Source: Stenotrophomonas maltophilia D457 (GTDB lineage Bacteria > Pseudomonadota > Gammaproteobacteria > Xanthomonadales > Xanthomonadaceae). From it: a stretch of 64,000 bases of DNA. The notes under the pieces are model-generated. The model was not told the origin of the DNA. It saw only the letters and a list, made by a program, of their open reading frames with translations, and searched no databases. The position numbers and the translations under genes were made by a program. Of the stretch, positions 8,780-17,897 are shown one piece after another (within the stretch, counting starts at the first letter, position 1; each line of letters begins with the position of its first letter). The stretch covers positions 1,025,001 through 1,089,000 of the forward strand of contig NC_017671.1 in NCBI RefSeq assembly GCF_000284595.1. Direction: 5' to 3'.

Positions 8780-9724
8780 ATGGAGCTTCGCCATCTTCGT
8801 TGCTTCCTGGCTGTCGCCGAAGAATTGCACTTCGCCCGTGCAGCTGAGCGCCTGCACATCGAGCAGTCGCCATTGTCACGCGCCATCAAGGAGCTGGAGG
8901 AAGAACTGGGCGTGGCGCTGTTCGCCCGCACCACGCGCAGCACGCGACTGACCCGTGCGGGCAAACTGTTCCTGGATCACGTGCCGCGCGTGTTCACTGC
9001 TTTGCAGCAGGCGCGCGACAGTGCGAAGGCCGCGGCCAATGGCTTCCACGGCCAGTTGCGCATCGCCCTGTCCGACGGCATTACGCCGTCGCGTCTGCCG
9101 GCCTTGCTGGCGCTGTGCAGGCAGGAAGAACCCGAAGTCGAAATCCGCCTGACCGAGGTGCCGCTGTCGCAGCAGATCAAGGGCCTGCACGACGACCTGT
9201 ACGACGTGGGGTTCGCTCGCGCCGACGAAGCAGGTGACGGCATCGTAGCGATGCCTGTCTGGAACGATCCGCTGATGGTGGCCGTGCCGGCCCGGCATGA
9301 CCTGCTCAGGTACAAGCGGATTCCGTTGGAAGAAGTGCTGCGCTTCCCACTGGTGCTCTGCGACCCGGTGGCGTGCGAAGGCCACGCGCGACAAGTGGAT
9401 CGCCTGCTGCGCCGCGTGGACATGGAACCGCTGGTGGCCGAGCGGGTGGCGTCCTGCGACCTGATGATGGCCTTGGTATCGGCCGGGTTCGCCCTAGGGC
9501 TGACGGGCGCAGCGCACATCACGGCCAGCCGCGAACAAGGCGTGGTCGCACGGGCGCTGGCGGGATGTTCGCCCGTGCTCACCACCTATCTGCTGCGCCT
9601 GGATGCCGAACCATCGGAGACGCTGGCTCGCTTCATCGAGCGCGTGCAGGCCATCGACTCGCCCGAGGCCGCCAGGCCGACGCCAGGCGATGAACCCGAT
9701 GTCCCGGAGGAATCCGAACCATGA
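8780..9724 (+). CDS. LysR-family transcriptional regulator (conjugation-module linked)
   Basis: 314 residues. An N-terminal winged helix (MELRHLRCFLAVAEELHFAR, then QSPLSRAIKELEEELGVALF) is followed by a periplasmic-binding-protein-like effector domain. Its stop overlaps the start of the eexN lipoprotein gene (ATGA), tying it to the transfer region. Tn4371-family elements carry a LysR-type gene (traR) at this position upstream of traG, so it probably regulates transfer or exclusion genes. The C-terminal tail after about residue 295 is acidic and Pro-rich and is not part of the fold. The inducer is unknown. Confidence 0.88.
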   Translation: MELRHLRCFLAVAEELHFARAAERLHIEQSPLSRAIKELEEELGVALFARTTRSTRLTRAGKLFLDHVPRVFTALQQARDSAKAAANGFHGQLRIALSDGITPSRLPALLALCRQEEPEVEIRLTEVPLSQQIKGLHDDLYDVGFARADEAGDGIVAMPVWNDPLMVAVPARHDLLRYKRIPLEEVLRFPLVLCDPVACEGHARQVDRLLRRVDMEPLVAERVASCDLMMALVSAGFALGLTGAAHITASREQGVVARALAGCSPVLTTYLLRLDAEPSETLARFIERVQAIDSPEAARPTPGDEPDVPEESEP

Positions 9725-9987
9725 AGAAGACCATTCCGTTCCTGCTGGCTGCTGCGGTGCTGACGGCCTGCGGCCCCACTGACACGCCAGAGAAGACGGA
9801 CGCGCCCAGCGTTGAAGAACTGGCATCCGATCCCGTGCGGCTGAAAGAACTGCGCCAGCAATGCAAGACGGATCGCCCCAAGCTGGGCGACGTGCTTTGC
9901 AATCGAGTCGCCGAAGCCACGCGCAAGCGGTTCTATGGCGACGGCAATACGCCCTACACGCCGCCGGAGAGTCCGCCGAAGTTCTGA
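9721..9987 (+). CDS. eexN: EexN-family entry-exclusion lipoprotein, copy 1
   Basis: 88 residues. The lipoprotein signal has lipobox LTAC (Cys17). The EexN core reads ELASDPVRLKELRQQCKTD followed by C..VAEATRKRFYG. Such small lipoproteins block redundant entry of related elements into a cell that already carries one. The start overlaps the LysR stop (ATGA). A second, related protein is encoded at 17607 within the trb operon; the two share the pattern DPVRLK-LR-QC and AEA-R-RF. A terminator at 10030-10062 separates this pair from traG. Confidence 0.85.
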   Translation: MKKTIPFLLAAAVLTACGPTDTPEKTDAPSVEELASDPVRLKELRQQCKTDRPKLGDVLCNRVAEATRKRFYGDGNTPYTPPESPPKF

Positions 9988-10029
9988 CCGTGGGTGCTCC
10001 ACCACGAAACCTCTGCTTTTCTGCTCGAC

Positions 10030-10062
10030 ACGCCGCAGCGCGCCTTCGCTTGCGGCGTTTTT
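10030..10062 (+). terminator. Rho-independent terminator after eexN
   Basis: Perfect 8-bp stem (ACGCCGCA at 10030-10037 with TGCGGCGT at 10051-10058) and a T-rich tail (TTTTTCTTT). It ends the LysR-eexN transcript 43 bp after the eexN stop. The following 160 bp up to traG must then hold the promoter of the traG-trb operon; no clear -35/-10 could be picked by eye there. Confidence 0.8.
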
Positions 10063-10222
10063 CTTTGGCGCGATGCAGCCCCAATTCTTTCCGATTACTC
10101 GACCTTTCTCCCGATAACGGTCTTTGACCGGCACCGACCCGGCACTGATCCTCACTTCATGCGGCACGTCCTTGTGCTGCGCGTGAACGAGGAATCAGCG
10201 CAGAGGAAATCGGAGGCCAGTC

Positions 10223-12223
10223 ATGCAAGGTCAGGGCGTGTTGTTCGGGCAGATCGCCGCCGTCTTCGGCATCGTGATCGCCGGTGTGTGGGGTGCCACA
10301 CAATGGACAGCCGCCGCCCTGGGCTATCAACTACGCCTTGGCTCGCCCTGGTTCGATTTCTTCGGAACGCCGGTCTATCACCCCTGGCGGCTGTTCGAGT
10401 GGTGGTTCTTCTTCGATGCCTACGCGCCGCAGGTCTTCGACATCGGCGGGGCCTTCGCGGGCGGCAGCGGCCTGCTGGCCGTGGTGGTGGCCATCGCCAT
10501 GTCGGTGTGGCGCTCGCGGCAGGCCAAGCTGGTCACGACCTATGGTTCGGCGCGCTGGGCCGAAGCCGACGACATTCGCAAAGCCGGGCTGACGCAGCCG
10601 GCCGGCGTCTTCCTCGGCAAGTATCGCAACGAGTATCTGCGACATGAAGGCCCGGAACACGTCCTGACCTTCGCGCCCACGCGCTCGGGCAAAGGCGTGG
10701 GCTTGGTCGTCCCGACATTGTTGTCCTGGCCGGCTTCGGCCGTCATCCATGACATCAAGGGCGAGAACTGGCAGATCACCGCAGGCTGGCGCTCGCGCTT
10801 CTCGCACTGCCTGCTGTTCAACCCCACGGATGCGAAGTCGGCGGCCTACAACCCGCTGCTGGAAGTCCGGCGCGGCGCGCATGAGGTGCGCGACGTGCAG
10901 AACATTGCCGACATCCTGGTCGATCCCGAAGGCGCGCTGGAGAAGCGCAACCACTGGGAGAAGACTTCGCACGCGCTGCTGGTCGGGGCCATCCTGCATG
11001 TGTTGTACGCGGGCGAGGACAAGACGCTGCGAGGCGTCGCCAACTTCCTGTCCGACCCGGCCAGCCCGTTCGAGCTGACCTTGCACCGGATGATGACGAC
11101 GAAGCACCTGGGCGATGCACCGCACCCGGTTGTCGCGTCCGCTGCGCGCGAAGTGCTCAACAAGTCGGATAACGAGCGTTCGGGCGTGTTGAGCACCGCC
11201 ATGTCGTTTCTTGGCCTCTACCGCGACCCCACGGTGGCCGAAGTCACCTCGCGCTGCGATTGGCGCATCGCCGACCTGATCGCATCCGAGCATCCCGTCT
11301 CGCTGTATCTGGTGGTCCCGCCTTCGGACATTTCGCGGACGAAACCGCTCATTCGCCTGATCCTCAACCAGATCGGCCGGCGCCTAACGGAATCGCTCGA
11401 CGGCAGCGACGGCATCGCGCGCCGCCACAAGCTGCTGCTGATGCTCGACGAGTTCCCGGCGCTTGGCAGGCTCGATTTCTTCGAGACGGCGCTGGCCTTC
11501 ATGGCGGGCTACGGCATCCGCAGCTTCCTCATCGCGCAGTCGCTCAACCAGATCGACAAAGCCTACGGCCAGAACCATTCCATCCTCGACAACTGCCATG
11601 TGCGCGTGACGTTTGCGACCAACGACGAGCGCACCGCCAAGCGGATCTCCGAGACGCTGGGCACCGCCACCGAACTGCGTGCGCAGCGCAACTACGCCGG
11701 CCACCGGCTCGCGCCGTGGCTGGGCCACCTGATGGTGTCGCGCCAGGAGACGGCTCGCCCGCTGCTGACGCCGGGCGAAGTGATGCAGCTTCCGCCCGAC
11801 GAGGCCGTGGTGATGGTGTCCAGCGTGGCGCCCATCAAGGCGAACAAGCTGCGCTACTACGCCGACGCCAATTTCAAGCGGCGCGTGCTGCCGCCGCCGG
11901 CGCTCGCAGCCGGGCAGTACGCCGATGCGCCGCCCTCGCGGCCGGATGACTGGAGCGGCCTGGCGATTCCTGCCGTGCCCGACGCCCCTGCAACGACATC
12001 CGCCGATGGCCTGGGCACCGCCGACGACGGCGGCCCACGTCGCCAGCCCGAGCTATCCGAAGTCGCCGAATACAGCCCCGAGCCGCAGCACGCAGGCAAC
12101 GACCTGGCGCTGCTCGATGACGACGACGACCTGCCGCTGCCGCTTCCCGGCCAGCTCGACCCGGCCATGCAGCGCACGGCCCGGCTGGCATCGCTGAATC
12201 CCAACGACGGAATCGAACTATGA
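10223..12223 (+). CDS. traG: Type IV coupling protein TraG (VirD4 family)
   Basis: 666-residue inner-membrane ATPase that delivers the relaxosome to the mating channel. Membrane segments lie near residues 5-25 and 72-95, and the NTPase domain follows. Walker A is TFAPTRSGKGVGLVVP and Walker B is LLLMLDEFPALGRLDFFE; the sensor-like IAQSLNQIDKAYG is also present. The length fits the family. The acidic, Pro-rich C-terminal tail (about residues 570-666, including DDDDD) is probably the substrate-contact region. The stop overlaps the next gene. A coupling protein normally works with a relaxase, which is not encoded anywhere in this window. Confidence 0.95.
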   Translation: MQGQGVLFGQIAAVFGIVIAGVWGATQWTAAALGYQLRLGSPWFDFFGTPVYHPWRLFEWWFFFDAYAPQVFDIGGAFAGGSGLLAVVVAIAMSVWRSRQAKLVTTYGSARWAEADDIRKAGLTQPAGVFLGKYRNEYLRHEGPEHVLTFAPTRSGKGVGLVVPTLLSWPASAVIHDIKGENWQITAGWRSRFSHCLLFNPTDAKSAAYNPLLEVRRGAHEVRDVQNIADILVDPEGALEKRNHWEKTSHALLVGAILHVLYAGEDKTLRGVANFLSDPASPFELTLHRMMTTKHLGDAPHPVVASAAREVLNKSDNERSGVLSTAMSFLGLYRDPTVAEVTSRCDWRIADLIASEHPVSLYLVVPPSDISRTKPLIRLILNQIGRRLTESLDGSDGIARRHKLLLMLDEFPALGRLDFFETALAFMAGYGIRSFLIAQSLNQIDKAYGQNHSILDNCHVRVTFATNDERTAKRISETLGTATELRAQRNYAGHRLAPWLGHLMVSRQETARPLLTPGEVMQLPPDEAVVMVSSVAPIKANKLRYYADANFKRRVLPPPALAAGQYADAPPSRPDDWSGLAIPAVPDAPATTSADGLGTADDGGPRRQPELSEVAEYSPEPQHAGNDLALLDDDDDLPLPLPGQLDPAMQRTARLASLNPNDGIEL

Positions 12224-12684
12224 GCCAGTACCGCCTCAACCTGTTCATCCAGCCCGAACATGCCAAGCGCCTCGAAGAACTGGCCGCCAAGAAAGGCGTC
12301 TCGAAATCCAGCATCGTTGCCGCCGCCCTGGCGTCCTGGCTATCGCCGGATGCCGGCGACCAGCGCGAGGCGGCCATCGCCAGGCGGCTGGATCGCCTGT
12401 CGCGCCAGGCCGAACGCCTGGAGCGCGACCAGAACATCGAAATCGAAACGCTGGCGCTGTTCATCCGCTACTTCCTGACCGTCAGCACGCCGATTCCCGA
12501 AGCCCATCAGGACGCGGCCCGCGCGCAGGGCAAGGCGCGCTTCGAGCAGTTCGTGGAACAGCTTGGCCGCCACCTGCTGCGCGGCCGCAGCTTGGTGCGC
12601 GACGTGGTGGAAGAACTGCACCCTGACCCGGTGCGGATGGAGGATGCGGCGGCGCTGGCCGAGGCGCGGGAGCGTGCGTCATGA
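12220..12684 (+). CDS. Ribbon-helix-helix (CopG-like) protein of the transfer module
   Basis: 154 residues. The N-terminal ribbon-helix-helix fold is YRLNLFIQPEHAKRLEELAA with VSKSSIVAAALASWL. A helical, Arg/Glu-rich region (about residues 50-85) and a C-terminal helix follow. Proteins at this position between traG and trbB in Tn4371-like elements are annotated as CopG-family regulators; it may autoregulate the operon or act at the transfer origin. It overlaps traG by four bases and trbB by four bases, so it is part of the same polycistronic unit. Confidence 0.85.
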   Translation: MSQYRLNLFIQPEHAKRLEELAAKKGVSKSSIVAAALASWLSPDAGDQREAAIARRLDRLSRQAERLERDQNIEIETLALFIRYFLTVSTPIPEAHQDAARAQGKARFEQFVEQLGRHLLRGRSLVRDVVEELHPDPVRMEDAAALAEARERAS

Positions 12685-13733
12685 GCGCCGCACCGAAGTC
12701 ATCCACCGCCGCTGCTCTGGATCGCCGCATCCAGATGCTGCGCACGGCAATGGGGCCGCTGATCGCCACCGCGCTGGAAGACCCCGACGTGGTGGAAATC
12801 ATGCTCAACCCCGACCGCACCCTATGGGTGGATCGGCTGTCGTCGGGCCGCGCCCCGCTGGGCGTCGAACTGTCCGAGGCCGATGGCGAACGCATCATCC
12901 GCCTGGTGGCCGCGCATGTCGGTGCGGAAGTGCATCGCGGCCAGCCGCTGCTGACCGCCGAGTTGCCGGAAACCGGCGAACGCTTCGAGGGCATTCTGCC
13001 GCCGGCCGCGCCCGGCCCGGCCTTCGCGCTGCGCAAGCGGGCCGTGAGCATCATCGGCCTGGATCGCTACGTGGTCGACGGCATCCTGTCCGCGCCACAG
13101 GCCGAGTTCCTACGGCGGGCGGTACGCGAACGGCAGAACGTGCTGATCGCGGGCGGCACCAGTACGGGCAAGACCACGCTCGCCAATGCCTTGTTGGCCG
13201 AGATCGCCGCCACCGGCGACCGCGTGCTGGTGCTCGAAGACACCATCGAACTGCAATGCGCGGCCCGCGACCACGTGCCGCTGCGCACCCGCGCCGGCGT
13301 CGTGTCGATGCAGGAATTGGTGCGCGCCACGATGCGCCTGCGCCCCGACCGCGTAATCGTCGGCGAGGTGCGCGGCGGCGAAGCCCTGGACTTGGTGAAG
13401 GTGTGGGGCACCGGCCACCCCGGCGGTATCGCCACCATCCACGCCGGTTCCGCGCTGGGCGCGCTGCTGCGCCTGGAACAACTGATTCTCGAAGTGGCGG
13501 TGAACCCGCCGCGTGCGCTGATCGCCGAGGCGGTCAACGTCGTGATCCACATCGCCGGGCGTGGCCGCAAGCGCCACGTCGAAAGCATCGCCCGCGTCGT
13601 CGGCTTCGACGCCGCCGGCTACCAACTGGCGGACGCGCTGGAAACGCCGTTTCCCGAGCTGCCGCCGGTTTCCCTCGCAGCCGCCGCCGCTGCGCCTTCC
13701 CCGTCCCTCGACCCACTTGGAGAACTGCCATGA
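12681..13733 (+). CDS. trbB: Conjugal transfer ATPase TrbB (VirB11 family)
   Basis: 350-residue hexameric secretion ATPase on the cytoplasmic face of the mating channel. Motifs: Walker A AGGTSTGKTTLANALL, Asp box LVLEDTIELQC, Walker B RVIVGEVRGGEALDLVKVWG and His box TGHPGGIATIHAGS. The N-terminal domain has the expected ALEDPDVVEIMLNPDRTLWV. Length and order fit the family. Start and stop overlap both neighbours by four bases, indicating tight translational coupling. Confidence 0.95.
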   Translation: MSAAPKSSTAAALDRRIQMLRTAMGPLIATALEDPDVVEIMLNPDRTLWVDRLSSGRAPLGVELSEADGERIIRLVAAHVGAEVHRGQPLLTAELPETGERFEGILPPAAPGPAFALRKRAVSIIGLDRYVVDGILSAPQAEFLRRAVRERQNVLIAGGTSTGKTTLANALLAEIAATGDRVLVLEDTIELQCAARDHVPLRTRAGVVSMQELVRATMRLRPDRVIVGEVRGGEALDLVKVWGTGHPGGIATIHAGSALGALLRLEQLILEVAVNPPRALIAEAVNVVIHIAGRGRKRHVESIARVVGFDAAGYQLADALETPFPELPPVSLAAAAAAPSPSLDPLGELP

Positions 13734-14113
13734 CGCAGATGCACGTTCCTGCTTTCCGCCTTTCCGTAAATCCGGTTCCCATCCTTGCACGCCTCCGGCG
13801 CCTGGCCCGGCCGGCCCATCGCGGCCTGCTGCTGGCCGCCATCATGCTGATGACGGCCGGCACCGCGCAGGCTGCCGGTTCCTCGATGCCCTGGGAAGGG
13901 CCGCTGCAATCCATCCTGGAGTCGATCCAGGGGCCGGTCGCGCGCATCGTGGCCGTCATCATCATCATCGCGACCGGCCTCGCGCTGGCCTTCGGCGACA
14001 CGTCGGGCGGCTTCCGCAAGCTGATCCAGATCGTGTTCGGCCTGTCCATCGCGTTCGCCGCATCCTCGTTCTTCCTGTCCTTCTTTTCGTTCTCCGGCGG
14101 GGCCGTCGTATGA
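13730..14113 (+). CDS. trbC: Conjugal transfer pilin TrbC (VirB2 family)
   Basis: 127 residues. A long signal region ends around TAQAAGSSMPWEGPL, then two hydrophobic segments (VARIVAVIIIIATGLALAFG and IVFGLSIAFAASSFFLSFF) separated by a short charged loop (DTSGGFRKL) give the typical VirB2/TrbC prepilin layout. In RP4 the TrbC pilin is processed and cyclised. The ATG at 13730 overlaps the trbB stop; the same frame is open much further upstream but that part is antiparallel noise over trbB. Confidence 0.92.
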   Translation: MTQMHVPAFRLSVNPVPILARLRRLARPAHRGLLLAAIMLMTAGTAQAAGSSMPWEGPLQSILESIQGPVARIVAVIIIIATGLALAFGDTSGGFRKLIQIVFGLSIAFAASSFFLSFFSFSGGAVV

Positions 14114-14394
14114 GTGCCGCCGATGAAGGCACGCCGGGCTTCGCGCTCGGCTTCGAGGTGCCGCTGCATCGCTCGCTGACCGAGCCGATCCTGCTGGGCG
14201 GCGCACCGCGCACCGTGGCGATCGCCAACGGCACGCTGGCCGCTGCCGTCGGGCTGGGCCTGCAACTGTGGATTCCCGGCGTCGTGCTCTGGATCGTCGG
14301 CCACTCGCTGGCCGTGTGGGGCGCGCGCGTCGATCCGCAGTTCATGCAGGTCTTCGCCCGGCACATCAAGCACCGCCCGCTGCTGGACGTGTGA
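14110..14394 (+). CDS. trbD: Conjugal transfer protein TrbD (VirB3 family)
   Basis: 94 residues. A small inner-membrane protein with hydrophobic segments around residues 38-66. The N-terminal EVPLHRSLTEPILLGGAPR and the C-terminal DPQFMQVFARHIKHRP are family signatures. It works next to the TrbE ATPase in pilus assembly. The start overlaps the trbC stop (ATGA) and the stop is 12 bp before trbE. Confidence 0.93.
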   Translation: MSAADEGTPGFALGFEVPLHRSLTEPILLGGAPRTVAIANGTLAAAVGLGLQLWIPGVVLWIVGHSLAVWGARVDPQFMQVFARHIKHRPLLDV

Positions 14395-14406
14395 GGGGAT
14401 GCCGCC

Positions 14407-16869
14407 ATGCTGAACCTTGCCGAATACCGCCAGCGACCCGCGCTGCTGGCCGACTGGCTGCCCTGGGCCGGGCTGGTCGCGCCGGGTGTCGTCTTGAACA
14501 AGGACGGCAGCTTTCAGCGCACGGCCCGTTTCCGCGGCCCCGACCTCGATAGCGCCACGCAGGGCGAGCTGATCGCCACCACCGCACGGCTGAACAACGC
14601 GCTGCGCCGGCTGGGTTCGGGCTGGGCGCTGTTCGTGGAGGCAGAACGCCAGCCGGCGGCGGACTACCCGCATTCCGACTTCCCCGAACCGCTGTCGTGG
14701 CTGGTCGATGAGGAACGCCGCGCGGCGTTCGAGGAATCGACCCACCATTTCGAGAGCGCCTATCACCTGACGCTCGCGTTCCTGCCACCGGAGGAATCGC
14801 GCGCCCGTGCCGCCAGGCTGCTCTATGAGAACACGCCCGGCGATGGCGTGGACTGGCGCGGCCGGCTCGACGCCTTCGTAGCGGAAACCGATCGCGTGTT
14901 CGATCTGCTCGATGGCGTGATGCCGGAAGTCGCCTGGCTCGATGACAGTCAGACGCTGACCTACCTGCATGGCACGGTATCCACCCGGCGCTATCGGGTC
15001 GCGGTGCCCGAGGTGCCGTTCTATCTCGACGCGCTGCTGGCCGACTCCATGCTGGCCGGCGGCCTGGCGCCCACGCTGGGCGACCAGCACCTGCGCGTGG
15101 TGACGGTGCGGGGCTTTCCGACCTCGACCTGGCCGGGACTGCTGGACGACCTCAATCACCTGGGGTTCGCCTACCGCTGGAGCACGCGCTTCCTGTGCAT
15201 GGACAAGGCCGAAGCGGAAAAGGAACTCGGCCGGCTGCGCCGCCAGTGGTTCGCCAAGCGCAAGAACGTCATCGCGCTGCTGCGCGAAACCATCTTCCAG
15301 CAGGAATCGCCGCTGGTGGATACCGACGCCAGCAACAAGGCGGCCGATGCCGATGCCGCCTTGCAGGAACTGGGCAGCGATCAGGTCGCCTTCGGCTATC
15401 TCACCGCCACGGTGACGGTGCTCGACGCCGATCCGGCCGTGGCCGACGAGAAGCAGCGGATGGTGGAGCGCGCCATCCAGGGCCGAGGCTTCGTCACCAT
15501 CCCCGAAACCCTCAATGCCGTGGACGCCTGGCTGTCGTCCATCCCCGGCCACGCCTACGCCAACGTGCGCCAGCCCATCGTCTCGACGCTGAATCTTGCA
15601 CACATGATGCCGCTGTCGGCGGTATGGGCCGGGCCGGAGAAGAACGACCATCTCGACGGCCCGCCGCTGATCGTGACGCGCACCGATGGCGCGACGCCGT
15701 TCCGGCTGGTGACGCACATCGGCGACGTGGGGCATACGCTGGTCGCTGGCCCGACCGGCATGGGCAAGTCGGTCCTGCTTGCCGTCCTGGCGATGCAGTT
15801 CCGGCGCTACTTCAGCTCGCGCATCTTTGCCTTCGACATGGGGCGGTCCATGCGGGCGACGGTGTTGGGCCTGGGCGGCGAGCACTACGACCTCGGTGCC
15901 GATGGCGGCATCGCGTTCCAGCCCTTGGCCCGTATCGACAGCGAGGGCTATCGCACCTGGGCGGCCGAGTGGGTGGAAGGCCGCCTGCTGCACGAAGGCG
16001 TCACCGTCGGCCCGGACGAGAAGGCCGCCATCTGGTCGGCGCTGGGGAGCCTCGCCGGTGCGCCGCCGGAGCAGCGCACGATGACGGGGCTCTCCGTGCT
16101 GCTGCAATCCAACGCGCTGCGTCAGGCACTCTCGCCCTACGTGCTCGGCGGCGCCCACGGCAAGCTGCTGGACGCCGACCTCGACCGGCTGGGCAGCGCC
16201 GACGTGCAGGGCTTCGAGATGGAGGAGCTGATGCACAGCCCGGCCGCCGTGCAAGCGGTGCTGCGCTATCTGTTCGCCCGCTTCGATGAACGGTTCGACG
16301 GCGCGCCCACGCTGCTGATCCTCGATGAAGCCTGGCTGTTCCTCGATGAACCGGCCTTCGCGGCGCGCATCCGCCAGTGGCTCAAGACGCTGCGCAAGAA
16401 GAACGTCAGCGTCATCTTCGCCACCCAGTCGCTGGCCGACATCAAGGACTCGACCATCGCGCCGGCGATCATCGAAAGCTGCGCCAGCCGAATCTTCCTG
16501 CCGAACCCGCAGGCCACCGAGCCGCAGATACGGACGATCTACGAGGGCTTTGGCCTCAACAGCCGGCAGATCGAGATCGTTGCCACCGCCGAGCCCAAGC
16601 GCGACTACTACTACCAGTCGCGCCTGGGCAATCGCCTGTTCGACCTCGACCTGGGGCCGGCCGCGCTCGCGTTCGCGGGCGCTTCGACCCCGCAGGACCA
16701 GCGCGACATCGACCGCGTGCTGGCGCAAGCCGGCGTGCCCGGTTTTGCCGGCGCGTGGCTGCGCCATCGCGGCCTCGATTGGGCCGCCGACCTGCTGGCC
16801 GAGTTCCCCGGCGCCGCGCCATTGGCCCCTTCCGTCCTTTCCCCACCACCACAGGAGAACCTGCCATGA
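14407..16869 (+). CDS. trbE: Conjugal transfer ATPase TrbE (VirB4 family)
   Basis: 820 residues, the largest secretion ATPase of the mating-pair formation complex. Walker A is LVAGPTGMGKSVLLAVLAM and Walker B is TLLILDEAWLFLDEP; the downstream VSVIFATQSLADIKDS and SCASRIFLPNPQA are conserved VirB4/TrbE features. The N-terminal CagE/VirB4 domain covers about residues 170-400. Length fits. It overlaps trbJ by four bases. Confidence 0.95.
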   Translation: MLNLAEYRQRPALLADWLPWAGLVAPGVVLNKDGSFQRTARFRGPDLDSATQGELIATTARLNNALRRLGSGWALFVEAERQPAADYPHSDFPEPLSWLVDEERRAAFEESTHHFESAYHLTLAFLPPEESRARAARLLYENTPGDGVDWRGRLDAFVAETDRVFDLLDGVMPEVAWLDDSQTLTYLHGTVSTRRYRVAVPEVPFYLDALLADSMLAGGLAPTLGDQHLRVVTVRGFPTSTWPGLLDDLNHLGFAYRWSTRFLCMDKAEAEKELGRLRRQWFAKRKNVIALLRETIFQQESPLVDTDASNKAADADAALQELGSDQVAFGYLTATVTVLDADPAVADEKQRMVERAIQGRGFVTIPETLNAVDAWLSSIPGHAYANVRQPIVSTLNLAHMMPLSAVWAGPEKNDHLDGPPLIVTRTDGATPFRLVTHIGDVGHTLVAGPTGMGKSVLLAVLAMQFRRYFSSRIFAFDMGRSMRATVLGLGGEHYDLGADGGIAFQPLARIDSEGYRTWAAEWVEGRLLHEGVTVGPDEKAAIWSALGSLAGAPPEQRTMTGLSVLLQSNALRQALSPYVLGGAHGKLLDADLDRLGSADVQGFEMEELMHSPAAVQAVLRYLFARFDERFDGAPTLLILDEAWLFLDEPAFAARIRQWLKTLRKKNVSVIFATQSLADIKDSTIAPAIIESCASRIFLPNPQATEPQIRTIYEGFGLNSRQIEIVATAEPKRDYYYQSRLGNRLFDLDLGPAALAFAGASTPQDQRDIDRVLAQAGVPGFAGAWLRHRGLDWAADLLAEFPGAAPLAPSVLSPPPQENLP

Positions 16870-17594
16870 AGAAGCGTCTTATCGCCACCGCCATCGCGGC
16901 CATGCTTTGCACCGTGTCCACCGCGCAGGCGCAATGGGTCGTGGTTGATCCCACGAACTTGGTGCAGAACACGCTGACCGCGATCCGCACGCTGGAGCAG
17001 ATCAACAACCAGATCCAGCAGCTCCAGAACGAAGCACAGATGCTCATCAACCAGGCACGCAACCTGGCGAGCCTGGACTTCAACATCGTCAACCGGCTGC
17101 GCTCGACGCTGGCGACGACCGAGCGGCTGATCGCCGAGGCGCAGGGACTGGCCTTTGATGTGCAGAACCTCGACCGCGAGTTCGCACGTCTGTACCCGGA
17201 GCAATACGCCGCCACCGTCAGCGGCGACCAGATGTACCGGGATGCGCAGGAGCGTTGGAAGCACACGCTCGACGGTCTGCATACTGCGATGCGCATGCAG
17301 GCGCAGGTATCGCAGAACCTGCGCGAGGACGAATCCGCGCTGGCCGACCTCGTGAGCCAGAGCCAGTCCGCCACCGGCGCCTTGCAGGCCGCGCAGGCGA
17401 CCAATCAGCTCCTGGCCTTGCAGGCCAAGCAGTCGATCCAGGCGCAACAGCTCCAGATCACCCAGGACCGCGCGACCTCGCTCGAACTGGCGCGGCAGGC
17501 GGCGGCCACCGAGCGCGCCCGCGAAGTGCGCCGGCGCTTCCTCGGCACCGGCACGCCGTACACGCCGCAGCGCGTGGATTTCTACCGCAACTGA
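16866..17594 (+). CDS. trbJ: Conjugal transfer protein TrbJ (VirB5 family)
   Basis: 242 residues. A signal peptide (LIATAIAAMLCTVSTAQA) is followed by a mostly helical protein with coiled-coil character (LEQINNQIQQLQNEAQMLIN, then long Gln/Ala/Arg helices), as in TrbJ/VirB5 minor pilus components. The ATG at 16866 overlaps the trbE stop; the longer open frame upstream is antisense noise inside trbE. The C-terminal GTGTPYTPQRVDFYRN is typical of the Tn4371 group. Confidence 0.93.
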   Translation: MKKRLIATAIAAMLCTVSTAQAQWVVVDPTNLVQNTLTAIRTLEQINNQIQQLQNEAQMLINQARNLASLDFNIVNRLRSTLATTERLIAEAQGLAFDVQNLDREFARLYPEQYAATVSGDQMYRDAQERWKHTLDGLHTAMRMQAQVSQNLREDESALADLVSQSQSATGALQAAQATNQLLALQAKQSIQAQQLQITQDRATSLELARQAAATERAREVRRRFLGTGTPYTPQRVDFYRN

Positions 17595-17606
17595 CGGGAG
17601 ACGGCC

Positions 17607-17897
17607 ATGCGATGCGCTTGCCTCCTGCTGGCCGTGCTGCTGACAGCCTGCGGCCAGCACTCGGCCGACAACCGCGCCGATGCCCTGGCCGCCGATCCCG
17701 TGCGGCTCAAGGCACTGCGCGCGCAATGCGCGGCCGACCGGCAGGCCGTCGGCGAGGACGCTTGCCTGGCCGCCGCAGAAGCCTTCCGCCGGCGCTTCTT
17801 CGCCGGCCAAACCGGGCCGGACGAGTACCGAACGCTGGAGGAGCTGCCGCCCATTCCCCCAACCTTCGATGAGCCGATTGGAGATGAAACGCCATGA
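17607..17897 (+). CDS. trbK: TrbK/EexN-type entry-exclusion lipoprotein, copy 2
   Basis: 96 residues with lipobox LTAC (Cys15). The core ALAADPVRLKALRAQCAADR and AAEAFRRRFFAG parallels the EexN protein at 9721. In RP4 the gene after trbJ is trbK, the entry-exclusion lipoprotein, and this gene has that place between trbJ and trbL. It overlaps trbL by four bases. Having two divergent exclusion-type lipoproteins on one element is notable; one may have a different specificity or a structural role. Confidence 0.85.
   Translation: MRCACLLLAVLLTACGQHSADNRADALAADPVRLKALRAQCAADRQAVGEDACLAAAEAFRRRFFAGQTGPDEYRTLEELPPIPPTFDEPIGDETP

Noticed and set aside
13534-16767. 1077-codon frame antisense to trbB-trbE
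   Set aside because: The sense genes have clear ATPase motifs; the antisense product is low-complexity and matches nothing recognisable.
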